Origin: Phascolomyces articulosus
Lineage: Eukaryota > Mucoromycota > Mucoromycetes > Mucorales > Lichtheimiaceae
Direction of reading: 5' to 3'
DNA: 64,000 bases
NCBI GenBank assembly: GCA_025677815.1
Contig: JAIXMP010000004.1
Span: forward strand, 1,550,001 to 1,614,000
This document shows, piece by piece, positions 1 to 11,081 of this stretch. The translations under genes were made by a program, and so were the position numbers. Positions within the stretch are counted from its first letter, which is position 1. Each line of letters starts with the position of its first letter. The notes under the pieces were generated by a model. The model made no database searches. It saw nothing but the letters and a program-made list of their open reading frames with translations, and had not been told where the DNA came from.

Positions 1-3000
1 GGATTGATACTTTGAATTTCATATCGGATAATGAACAGGTAAAAAAAAAAGAGTGGATGGTGGTGGAGGATTGTATATATTTTTTAAAAGTAGGAGGAAA
101 ATTGACAAAGAAAGAGGGAATTCATTATTCAATAGGAAGCAAAATCCATCTACCATGGCATAAATACTGTATTACGACCTTTTGGAGGTGGTTATACCCA
201 AATATCAAAATTGACAGCGGATGATCATAGTTATGGTAATTCGTTCGCAAGTATGTTTCACAGTTTGAACGCACGGACCATTAAGGTGGTGCCTGAAGAC
301 ATGGCATTACCTAGAACAGATAAAACGCTTTTGGGTTATGGCGCAACACCATTACACCATTATCCAGCTGAATTAATTTTCACGCCACAAATAGCTCCAA
401 TTCAAATTGAAATGTATCCTGTCAATCAAAGGTAATATTTGACCCTGACTGGGAAAAGGGGAACGAGGAAACAAGGGATATACGTATTGTTTATAAACTT
501 AAGAAAAAAAAATAGTAATGACAATGATCAACAAGTATCAGAAAAAATAAAACAAATCGATGTTCTTTGCGCTATTTATCGACACCAAATTAATATTCGT
601 TCACTGGACACCGATATTCCACAATTATTTTTGCTTGTCAGTAAACACAATGAGAAGGAGAGCTATAGCAATGACTTTTATATATTTATCCAACAACTCA
701 AGAATCGAGGAGCTGCTGCAGTTGTACGTTATGGAGATCGATTCGGTGTGATTGAACCCAAGACCACTTATTCTGTACTTCTCCGATTACTTGTCACTCA
801 ATTTAAAATGTTTGATATTGAACCTGAACAACAAGAACTTTTGATGGGACGCCCATTCGACATGATAGGCTTCAATGCATTAGAGTTTCTCGATATACCA
901 GCAACCACGGTAAAAAAAGAAAAAATAAGTACATTTTTTAAAGAACCATCATCATCAGGACAACAACATTCCAAAGAACAATTGAAACTTGGTTCTTTAT
1001 CATCTGAACAAACAAATATACTCCAAGCCATGAAAGAAAGGTAAATTGATATTCTATAGTTATTATTATTATTATTATTATTATTGTGTTATGTGTCTAT
1101 GCAAAATGAACTCGTAGTAATATATAATTATCAATAGACGAAGGCAACGAAAAGAAAAATTAGCCAAGACGAAAGAAAAAAAGGAATACAGGACACCAGT
1201 AGCATCACAAGAGAATCAAGAAGAAAAGGCTGTATTTCAATTACCAACCACCATAGAAACATTGGTTCAATCATTACAAGAATTGTATTATGGAACTTTA
1301 TATACCCAAAAGGTAGAGAAAAAAAATATAATTCTCTAATGTTGTCAACCAAAGAGTTGAACGATATGGTTTGGTTTTCATAGATTTAACAACAACACTA
1401 TGGTTATTTTTTTTTTAGTGGATGCTTGGGGAAGGCATGAAACTCATTTATAAATCTATCAACAATATTCTATCTACATCCAATTCAATAGTAAGTGTTA
1501 TTTCTATTTTATGGAGGATATAGAAATCAAGTGTTACTAGACAAACCTTTCTTTTTTTTCATGGTGTATATGCACTGATTCATTTTCACTTTAATCCAAC
1601 AGCTACCTGAATTGATAACTGTTGTAAAAAGTATGACCATTCTTTCATCCGAATTTGATAGCAAACACCGAGATCTAATACCTACACTGATGGATGCATC
1701 CTCCGATTTGAGCAAAATACCCAAAGAAGAAGAACGCACTTATTTTGTTGCTTGGAAAAATAGTGTCATACGACTTCAAAGCCGAGAAATTTATGAATTA
1801 GAACTTAAAGCACGAAATGCTTTAAAAACAAGAGAGTAAGAGAGAAATTAGCATTGATAATTTTTTTTTGTGTGATAGGAATGGATGACACATTATACTG
1901 ATATATTTGGATATTCTATGAATATCTCTATAGGGGAAGACTACAAATGGCGATCCTTGTACTCTTGATATGGTTAGAACGACGTGCGGGGAAACGATCC
2001 AAAAGTATGAAAACCATGAAGTCAATAGATCATCATCCCGTCGATCTTGATGATCCAGATACCGAAAATCAACTTGATATTTATTACACACGTGTCACCA
2101 TTTGGGAAAACGTCTATGATGTTGCAAAGTACTTGTATGAATTGAATAGTTTGGATATCAAAGAACATAAATTAGACCCTTCAGATATATCCAGCTCAGC
2201 ATTTTGTACCTGCATGAATCAATGGTAAGAATGACCCACTTAATGTGTGCCTGTGTAACATTGAATGAATGGGGAGTTTTTTCCTTCCTCTTGTCAATTG
2301 ATTGCATTTATCTTTTATATAGTTTCTCACGTGTCGTACCTGATTGGACAAAACGTCTTGTTGATCAATGTACGGAAGGAGACTTGATGTATAATACAGA
2401 AGCTTCTTTATCACAAACACCTTCTCTTCCTGATTCACAAACGTCAACGCAACGCTCAACTCAACCATCCACGCAACCTTCTTCTTCACAGCAACAGCAA
2501 CAGCAGAAACAAAAACAACGACAACAACAGCAGCAGAAAAGACATAAAAAAAGAGAGCGTGCACCTGATCGTATACCTAGCAGTCAACCTAAAAAGGCCC
2601 GTAAATCTGATTTGATGGATTTACCATTTATGCGACGAGAGGTAGACTTATCTGTACGAAAACGTCCAGAAGTAACACGACAAGCAGAGGAAGCCACCAT
2701 GGCACGTATTCAACGATCAGCTGTCAATGGTGTTCCCACCATGAAACGTGTTGGTAGTTTCATTAAAAGTGCCATGTCACCTCGACGTAAGTTATGCACC
2801 TTTGATGAAAATGAATATATAAAAAAAGAAGTATATTTTGTTTTTTATCCATATACTCCATACTCACCTTGAATATATATATATAGGTTCTAAACCTGAA
2901 AAGCATGAAGAAGAAGAAGATCGAGTACTCAAAGTACGACAACCTTCCTCACCTACCACACCACGGACTCGATTTGAACGAGATTTTGGGTTTCTTTTAT

Positions 3001-3539
3001 CTGGATTTGGTTATACCCCTCATCGCCATGGTGATGGTGATACAACACCCCATCGACCACGACGAGGCTCTTTACTCTCTATTGATCCAAATGATACATC
3101 ACCAGGAAGAAGAGGAAAAGAACTTGATTTGGATGATGATCTAGATCTTGATGATGAGGGCATGGCACGCACACCAAGGAGAGTACGTCAATTGATGATG
3201 GATACTACGCCAAGTGGTCGTTATGCTAAAATGAGAAATACACATACACCTTATCGAAGAACAGCGCCCAGGAGTAATTTTACAGAAGCATTACTGGCTA
3301 CCCTTTCAACATCAGCACCTACAAAACCTCTGGACGATGATGATGATCTTGCCGATTTCCATCTAAGTGATGAGAGTGAGGATGATGGCGAAGAAGGAGG
3401 TATGGATTTAACGAAATTTATGAATTTTAATACAAATCCGTTACGTTTAGATAGTGATGAAGAAGAAGAGATTCAGAATGAAGAGGAGGATGTTGACGAT
3501 GATGAAGAAGAAGATGATAATCCATACTTGTACAAATAA
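1..3539 (+). CDS. SLD3: Sld3/Treslin-like DNA replication initiation protein, 5' partial
   Basis: Probable loader of Cdc45 onto MCM at origins, acting in the nucleus under CDK control. The gene enters from the left edge. Exons I infer are <1-38, 136-431, 504-1040, 1138-1312, 1419-1490, 1603-1835, 1934-2224, 2323-2786 and 2887-3539. Splicing 1835 to 1934 yields the stretch LKTREGRLQMAILVLLIWLE, which resembles the LKxREaqLQi core of the Sld3/Treslin domain (recalled family pattern). It is preceded by a helix with EERTYFVAWKNSV. The C-terminal third is disordered, with a Gln tract, basic patches and many S/T-P sites (SPRR, TTPRTR, YTPHRH, TTPHRPRRGS, TTPSGR). These are candidate CDK sites of the kind Sld3 uses to bind Dpb11. 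The extreme C-terminus is acidic (D/E runs). The N-terminal Cdc45-binding half is outside or poorly resolved here. MTBP or another Treslin relative is possible. The call rests on one motif plus the CDK-site tail. Confidence 0.6.
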
Positions 3540-4919
3540 TAACATTAGTAATAATAATAATAATAATAATAATACCTGTATTATGATCTCTTTTTTTTTT
3601 TTTTTTTTTTTTTTGCTCTTGCGTGTATTTTATGACTATCATATATGCTTAATAGTTTAATTTTTTTTTCTTCAAATGTTACGCACACAGTTTTAGTAGT
3701 AAAATAACCGTTGTGCTGATCTATACGCTCAAACTCATAACGCAAATTACGCTCGTTTAATAATAAACATGAAAAATGCTTTTCGTATTGTTTTTATATA
3801 TAAAATAGGTATTCCAATATACGAAAAACATTTTTTATAATTCTTATAGAAACGTATTGATTATTTTTTAGTATGAAATTAAGGAGAGGGAAATAGATAA
3901 AAAAAAGTTCAGATACTTGGTTATATGGACTAGATTATGATACAAAAAAAAATGAGATAAGGAATGGATAGAAAAATGTTAATATTTAGATTACGTGAAA
4001 TAAGCTGTTACATGATTGTAAGGATGATATACTCAATATGAAATTTAAATCGAAATCCACGATGTGAGTGGATAGAGGTGTTCAGGTTTGGATTTGGGGT
4101 ATATAGACAAAGTTGTGATGTTGATAAAATGATGAGGTATGGATATAATAAAATCAAGTTGTGGAACGCATGAAATGATCTGTTACACGCCGAATAGAAT
4201 TGTTCGAGCCCACCTTATTGATGAATAGATATATTTAAAAAAATAATAAAACGTTATCTTTTCTACACCTCTTTCACTTTTTGTCTCTTTTCTTTTGGCT
4301 GATTTCGATTTAGAATTACATACATTTCAACTAGGGAATCTCCACCATATGTCAGTGTTTTTATTCTTTTCCTGATTTGGTATAATCCTAGAAAGCATCT
4401 TGTATTATGCATTATATAAACTTGACTCTGGTGATCAGGATGCTCTGTCCAAGAGTGAGTTTCAATTTGATAATAGAGATGATTGGATCAACGTATCCGT
4501 AGTAAGCAGTGTCATATACTCCTATATAGGCTAAAGTAATAAATTCTTGTTGGCGCTAATTTTATTATGCTGCATATACCTACGCTTTAGTACTCATAAA
4601 TATATAAACAGTAATGATTACTAGCTATATGATCACTGTTCCTCTTCTTTTATAATAAAGTAGTTATAATTCAAAGAAACAAGAAAAAAGACATATACGT
4701 AAAATAGGAACAAACAGAGCATTATTATTAAAATAAAAAAAAGTTGTACTAAGTAAATAATAGCAATATGTTATTATTATTATTGAGTGGTGGTATAATC
4801 AGCAAAAGTGAAAGGTAGCTAAAAATGAAGGATTAAAAGTATGAAAAAGTAGAGATAACATTTATTTATTATGGAGAAATAATAGAAACAAAAAAAAAAC
4901 TCCAGGCAAATGACCGGTA
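3540..4919. other. AT-rich intergenic, no gene seen
   Basis: Follows the Sld3-like stop codon. It contains an AAT trinucleotide run at about 3555-3577 and a pure T run at about 3591-3614, probably in the 3'UTR or terminator zone. Beyond that it is AT-rich sequence without an ORF that looks coding. Confidence 0.6.
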
Positions 4920-4922
4920 CTA

Positions 4923-5131
4923 CTTGCTCAGTCTCCTTAGTTCACCACCTGCTTGAGACAGGTAGCTTAACAGGGGGAACCAAACGCGAAGGATGGACTG
5001 AGACATCCCCCCACTCCTCCACATCCAACTGCCGGGCTGCCTTACGTGTCTTGGTGTCAGATGCATCATCAGAGGAAACCGTTGCTTGATTAGGAGCACA
5101 GCCAACATCCCAGGGTTTCGCACCTAATTAA
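4923..5131 (-). pseudogene. GC-richer exon-like relic, minus strand
   Basis: Read on the minus strand from an acceptor-like TTAATTAG near 5125, one frame stays open for about 60 codons and ends with VKLPVSSRW and a stop. It has no upstream ATG. The composition is clearly more GC-rich than the flanks, and the frame contains a plausible soluble-protein mix (GAKPWDVGC, DDASDTKTRKAARQLDVEEW). I do not recognise the family. The location beside the nested duplications suggests a transposon or gene-family fragment. It may equally be a chance open frame. Confidence 0.3.
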
Positions 5132-5192
5132 AAACAACAATGTTAAATATAAGGAATATTCAACTTGAGCTCCTTTCAAGAGTGCTAAACTG

Positions 5193-5380
5193 ATTGATTC
5201 ATCATTTCATTATCTTCTCTTTGTTCACGTCTAGAATAATAATTACCTCAATCGCACCATCATGATCGCCAGAATCTAATAAAGCAGAAGATAATATATG
5301 ATGTGAGTACTAACCAACTGCTTCATCATTTCACTATCTTCTCTTTGTTCATGTCTAAAATAATAATTACCTCAATCGAC
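5193..5380. repeat. Two diverged direct copies of a ~70-bp unit
   Basis: The string TTCATCATTTCA(T/C)TATC, followed by TTCTCTTTGTTCA(C/T)GTCTA and AATAATAATTACCTCAATCG, occurs near 5198-5262 and again near 5320-5384. Copies differ at a few positions. This is the left part of the duplicated region. Confidence 0.75.
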
Positions 5381-5391
5381 TTGACTCCGTC

Positions 5392-5481
5392 CTCAATCGC
5401 TCACCAGATTACTCAATCGCTCACCAAATTACTCAATCGCTCACCAAATTACTCAATCGCGCACCCACTTACTCAATCGCC
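5392..5481. repeat. 20-bp tandem repeat, 4.5 copies
   Basis: Unit CTCAATCGCTCACCAAATTA at 5392-5411, 5412-5431, 5432-5451 and 5452-5471, plus a half copy at 5472-5481. Copies 2 and 3 are identical; copy 1 has one mismatch and copy 4 has several. There are no spacers, so it is a minisatellite and not a CRISPR array. Confidence 0.9.
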
Positions 5482-5487
5482 AAAGGG

Positions 5488-5735
5488 ACTTGAACCATAA
5501 AGGTGTTGAACCATTTACGACTTGTATCTGGGCTCGGGGCAATTTCAGAAAACCAACCCGCAAATGATTCTACCAGAATGGATCAACCAGAAGGAGACTT
5601 GAACCAGAAGGGGGCTTGAACTATAGAGGCATTGAACCATTTATGACTTGCAACTGGGCTCGAGGCAATTTCAGAAAACCAGCCCATAAATGATTCTGCC
5701 AGAATGGATCAACCAGAAAGGAAACTTGAACTATA
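5488..5735. repeat. ~125-bp direct duplication
   Basis: Copy A starts near 5488 (ACTTGAACCATAAAGGTGTT) and copy B near 5613 (GCTTGAACTATAGAGGCATT). Both continue through CAATTTCAGAAAACCA and AGAATGGATCAACCAGAA. Identity by eye is about 85-90%. No coding frame persists across both copies. Confidence 0.85.
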
Positions 5736-5740
5736 ACGTA

Positions 5741-6125
5741 CGGATCGCTGAACACGCTCGTCTTGTTTCGCACGCGTTCGAAGCGTGTGAGCATGTCCTA
5801 AGATTTAAAGAAATAATAGTGTTCACAAGTTAATAAACGCATTACTATTATTATTGTTGCCAAGCAGCATCGTTGACAAGCAACATTTATTTAACTAGCT
5901 ACTGTACCTGCGTTCCGTTCGTTTCGCGTCGTTGATCGCCAAACATGCTCGCCTTGACTTACCCGGTAATCTTTCACGCTTTTTGAGCGTGTGAGCATGC
6001 TAGGATTTAAAAATAAATAAAAGCATTATTCATGAATTAATAAACGCATTGATGTTATTATTATATTTGTTGTTATCGCAAACAGCATTTATTAAACTTC
6101 ATACCTGTGATTCGTTCGTTTAATT
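5741..6125. repeat. ~190-bp direct duplication with hairpins
   Basis: Two diverged copies (about 5741-5930 and 5931-6120) share GTGTGAGCATG, GATTTAAA, TTAATAAACGCATT, AGCA-CATTTATT and CGTTCGTTT. Each copy begins with a self-complementary block: CACGC-GTTCGAA-GCGTG at about 5770 and CACGC-TTTTTGA-GCGTG at about 5975. The hairpins are conserved in position while their loops differ. The function is unknown. Confidence 0.75.
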
Positions 6126-7272
6126 GGGGAAAGAAAAAAAAAGTTGAAGAAAGAAGCTCTAATAAAATTGTATGTGAGAAATTAATACAAGCTTACAGCC
6201 GTTGCTGAGGTTGAAATTTATTACTGTTAAGCATTGACAGCCGTGATATGTAACCAGCGGTATCAGGTTCTCTCAAAGGCTATCAGTTTCTTTATTTGGT
6301 TTTTATCAAACAAATAACTAATTTGGGGGATATATCTTGATTCTTAGTAAAGCTACAATAGTTATTTTGTTAATGTATGGTATTTATATATGTTGTATTA
6401 TCCATGCCATTTCATGTAGTATGATCATAGTAGTCTGTTATGTATTATTAAATTGTTTGGTATTATGATGTATATATGATGTGAGTCAATATTGGAATAT
6501 ATTTTACTCCATTAGATCATTTAAATGTCATATGTTGTATTATGCTCTTACTCTCACGATAAGAAGGTGTGAATAATGATGCTCGTTTGAAATCATTGTG
6601 TGGTCTTATTTCATTACTGCTATACCTATAGAATATTATTATACCATGATCATTATTATGTAACTAATATATCATTATTATTATTACGTACGTATTATTA
6701 TTGCAGTATGGGTTATGTAAGACAACCAATTATATTTATTTATATATTAATTATGATAACACGCTGTAAGTAATGGTGATTATATATGAGAAATGTGGAC
6801 ATAGATATAGCACACTTGTATAGGTCGATAATCTTCACGAATGTAAAAAATTGACCCCGGATTTTAAGTGAATGATCCATTTCCACCAAGAAATATGTAC
6901 AAAATTAGCAGAATTCATAGAGCTTAATTTTTTGCTATATATTCAGTTACATTCCCTTCATCCATTTCGCCATTATATCCAGCCGAAATAGATAAAATCT
7001 AAAATAATGTATAGAAAATAAGAGTTGTTCAAATGTGGATGCTATTGCATCTTATAATTCTCGGTAATAACGGATATTCAATGCCACATGGACGTATTTA
7101 AATAACAGTCGTGAAGGGGACCAAATATAAAATAAAGGCGCAGTGAAAAATTGCATGAATTTTTTTGTATCAGCCTCTTGTTCTCTTTTTCATTTTTATA
7201 CCAAAACACTTTTCATTCCTTTCCCGATCAACCGACGGCTCCTTTGTTTCCGATTGAATACCTCGTCGAAAA
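6126..7272. other. AT-rich intergenic; GNL1 upstream region
   Basis: No coding signal seen. The last ~150 bases before the GNL1 start include an A/T stretch (AAATATAAAATAAAGG, about 7123-7138) that could serve as a TATA element, followed by a pyrimidine-rich leader. This is a weak inference. Confidence 0.45.
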
Positions 7273-10006
7273 ATGACCAATCATCGTAAAAAACCATTCA
7301 GTGGTAAAGCGAAGAAAGCCCAATTACAAGCAAAAAAATTACGTAAAACAGCTCGAGCAGAACGTGAACGACGAGAGGAATCACAGCCACTTAATGGTAG
7401 ATCGTAATTATGGATTAATCGCGTCGTAAAAGAAAGCGACATTCATAAAAGATTCAAAAGACTCATAACACATGATTTTTATTTATAAAAAAATATAGAA
7501 GTGACAGATCAACCTGCATCAATATCACAATCGTTTGTGAAGGCAACTGCACCAGCTATACCTACAGCCTATTTTCTTGACGGTCGACGTGGCGGTAGTG
7601 GCAGTGGATCTGGATCTAGAAAGTAAACTATCTTTTTGTAAAAAAAATAGACACTCTTTTCTTTTTCTCAACGTTTTTCATTATGATATTATATATATTA
7701 GACTTGTATCCATGTTTGAAAAGTTATCCAGTCAAGAGATCGAACGTGCTCGATTACGAAGTATGAAACCATTTGAACGATTACCGCAGGTATTCTATTC
7801 TCTCTTTATTATCGAGGGGAGAGGAAGTGTATATTTCAGAGAGTGGAGTGGATTCACTCAATGATGATCATATATAGACTGCCTTGGAAATCGGCGTTGA
7901 CTCATTTTCAGAATCGATCGATTTTCCAAAACGTCCTGCATGGAGCTATGGAATGAGCAAGGAACAAGTGGAAGCACGAGAAAATGAGTATTTTGAAAAA
8001 TGGGTAAAGGATATTTATGCACGTTATGGAAATGATGAGCGTGGTCAGTTGAGTTGGTTTGAACACAATCTTGAAGTGTGGCGACAATTGTAAGTTCTCT
8101 CTTTTTCATCATCATGAAGTTATTATTTTGATATTGGATGAGTGTATTAAGAACAATCCATTTCTACACTAGATGGCGTGTATTGGAAATCAGTGATATT
8201 GTACTTGTTGTTATGGATATTCGACACCCACTCCTCCATTTTCCAAGAGCATTATATGAATATGTTACTCGTGATTTGAAACGCAAAATCGTCGGCATTT
8301 TCAATAAGGTAAAAAAAAAGGGGAAGGGGAGCGAGCTTGTATAGATGAATTCATTAGGTAGTTAAAATAATGAATTTGACTTTTTTTATATTTATACGTA
8401 CACAGGTGGATTTAGTATCTGAATTTACGGTATTTGCATGGACAAAATACTTTGAAGAACAGTTTCCAGAATTACATATTGCTACTTTCAGCTGCTATCC
8501 TCGTGATGAAAAGCTTATTGATGATACCAAAACTTGTAAGTGCTTATCAAACGTCAACAAGAAAAACATGATCACAGACTAAAAAATCATATACATGTAT
8601 TCAATCATTTGAATGATAATGTGATATATCCATCATCAGATGCTCTCAAGATGCGCGCAAAACGACCACGTAACCGATATTATCATGCTCAAGGTGTGCG
8701 TGGTATTCTTGAAGCATGTAAAGATGTCAAGTTAGAGAAGAAAGGTGTTCACGTGGATTGGGCACGTTTAATGGCTCGTTATGATAATGATAAGGATGGT
8801 TCCATGACAACAGAGTCCGATATGGATGAAGAACAAGAGGATGGTGATTTTGATGATGATAGTGATACTGATAGTATGGATGGTTTAGGTAAGAATCAAT
8901 TATTAATATTATTATTATTAGCCCATCTGCAATTGATTTTGGATGGTAAAAATGAATATATTTATTGAGTGATTTTAATTATCAAAAAAATACACTTTTA
9001 AATACAGATGATGAATTTAGTCGAATTTTGGATATTTCTACTGAACAAGTGACTCCTCATGCTGAATATGTTACATTGGGTCTTGTTGGCCATCCTAATG
9101 TTGGAAAAAGTAGTTTGATTAATAGTATCATGCAACGTACGGTAGTAAGTGCAAGTCGAACACCAGGTATATATAGTTTTTTTTGGGAAACTTGATAATG
9201 TGGTACATTGATCTGACATCAAACTCTTTTCTGTGAAATTTTTCTAGGTCATACAAAACATTTCCAAACGATACATTTATGCGAAAATGTTCGCTTATGT
9301 GATTCACCTGGTCTTGTATTTCCAACGTTACTTCCTCGCGCACTTCAGGTAAATTAATACTATTTTTTTGGTAGAAGGAAGATGGATAATCCTACTCATT
9401 GAGATGACTTGTAAACTAATACAAACTGTCTCTATATGTATAGATTTTGTCAGGAATGTATCCTATTGCTCAAGTACAAGAGCCTTATAGTGTTGTTCAA
9501 TATTTAGCTGAACGTGTCCCTGTGGAAAAGGTTCTTTCATTGACCCCACCTGATTTAGACAATGCCTTGTCATTCAAGTGGTCAGCTTGGGCGATCTGTG
9601 AAGGTAAATAGGTCATAATAAATAAGCGGGAAAAGAAATGTTTTTCATATTAAACAAAAATAATAATAATTAATACCTATTGATAGCTTATGCAATCCAA
9701 CGAGGATTTTTTACGGCACAAGCAGCTAGACCTGATGTATACCGAGCTGCCAATACCATCCTTCGATTTACCAATGACGGTCGCATTCTCATATCATTCA
9801 AACCTATTGGTTTCTTTACAACAAGCAAATACGAACAATTACGAGTAAAAGAAGCAACATCCAAGCAACAAAATCGTAACCGTAGTAACAGCAACAGTAG
9901 CCATTCAGAAGAGGAAGAAGATGATGATCAAGAGGTTGGAGATAGTGGTAAAATTGATATTCAAGGGGGTGCATTTGCACTTTTAGCTGACGAATCCGAT
10001 ATGTAA
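7273..10006 (+). CDS. GNL1: GNL1/HSR1-type circularly permuted GTPase
   Basis: Large YlqF/MMR1-HSR1 family GTPase, in the group linked to ribosome biogenesis and nuclear export. Eleven exons splice in frame: 7273-7396, 7499-7622, 7702-7789, 7878-8089, 8173-8308, 8406-8535, 8640-8888, 9008-9166, 9248-9348, 9444-9603 and 9687-10006 (600 aa). The start gives the basic N-terminus MTNHRKKPFSGKAKKAQLQ, typical of GNL1. Motifs occur in permuted order: DIVLVVMDIRHP, then G4 NKVD (created across the 8308/8406 splice), then G1 GHPNVGKSS, then G3 DSPGLV. The C-terminal domain has PYSVVQYLAERVP and SAWAICEAYAIQRGF, with acidic low-complexity inserts around residues 320-350 and near the end. All key GTPase motifs are intact. 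Length agrees with the family (about 600 aa). I find no frame problem. Confidence 0.94.
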
Positions 10007-10870
10007 ATAAACAGCAATATTATTGTAACAATATAACCTGTGTTGCTATGGGTGTTTTTTTTATTTGGTACCTGTTTGGAAAATGTTATATACATTTAAT
10101 ATATCGATAACAAAGTTCAATGGCCACAGAAACAAGGAAAAGCTTTTTGTTATATATTAATTAATAATGGAACAGGTTGATTGACAAAAAAAATCACCAA
10201 ATACGTAGATAAAGAAGAAAGAGCAACTGCTGCAAACCATTGTGTTCAATGAGAGATATGATTCAAGAAGATCTTGTTTTTTTATTTAATTGACAAACAA
10301 GCTTTTTCTTCATACTAACCTCCCCATATCCAATGAGTATCACTTTATTATAGTTACACATTTGATATTGCAACCAACAATTTGAGATACCATCAACAAT
10401 GATGTAAAGAAGGAAAGTTGGCCACGCCGCATGATCAAATTGAAAAAAAAAAAAATAGAAAACAACGTGGTGATCAGCTGTTGACAACGAAAAATTGACG
10501 CCTTTCTTTCGGGTACAGTGATAGTTAACATATCTGGTAAGTGTAAAAGTGTAGTAAAAGAGATAAACAATCCGTCATAATGGGAAATATTAGGTAATGA
10601 TCACTATCATTGTGTCCTTTATAACCAAACAAACATTTACTATCAAAAGGTTCATTATTTGCGGGAAAAGAAATAGGAGGGTGGGCGAATTTGCATAAAA
10701 TTAATCAGCAAAACAACAAACAACTGGAATAAAACCAGCCAAGAAACTTTCTAATAAAAAAAAGCTGCGCAAAACAAAAAGTAAAGTTTGTGTTTAGCGT
10801 ACAAGACTACACTGGTGCTACATAAACACACGTGCACGGCCGAATGCGATAGTTATATTGTTTATCCGGT
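10007..10870. other. Intergenic, no gene seen
   Basis: AT-rich 3' flank of the GTPase gene and distal upstream region of the VHS-GAT gene. Short antisense ORFs here have biased composition and no recognisable content. Confidence 0.5.
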
Positions 10871-10904
10871 CTTTAAGGTGGCCAAGCTCTTTATGGTGGC
10901 CAAG
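10871..10904. promoter_or_regulatory. Tandem 16-bp element upstream of the VHS-GAT gene
   Basis: CTTTAAGGTGGCCAAG (10871-10886) is repeated as CTTTATGGTGGCCAAG (10889-10904) with one mismatch and an 18-bp period, about 180 bp before the start codon. Each copy contains the palindrome TGGCCA. It could be a paired transcription-factor site. The role is inferred only from repetition and position. Confidence 0.35.
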
Positions 10905-11081
10905 TTTTTTTTTTGTGTTAAGTGTGAGTGCTGCAGCCAAGATTGACTCCCGACAGGTTTTTTAGTGCATTATATCCTTGTAAAGTCTTTCAACTGGTAG
11001 TTTCCCTCTTTCTTCCCACTCTTCTATTTCTTTCTCTTCTTCTTTTTTTTTTTTCATAACCAAAGCTCTTCTAATAACACC

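Noticed and set aside
1..1040. Ku70/Ku80-like or SPOC-domain gene
   Set aside because: I considered this from the N-terminal text, but no von Willebrand or Ku core motif is present and the downstream Sld3-type core explains the gene better.
2196..2564. 122-codon minus-strand ORF
   Set aside because: Antisense of the Gln-rich repeat in the Sld3-like gene; Val/Ala runs are the complement of CAA/CAG repeats.
5392..5481. Possible CRISPR array
   Set aside because: The 20-bp units abut with no spacers and the genome is eukaryotic; it is a minisatellite.
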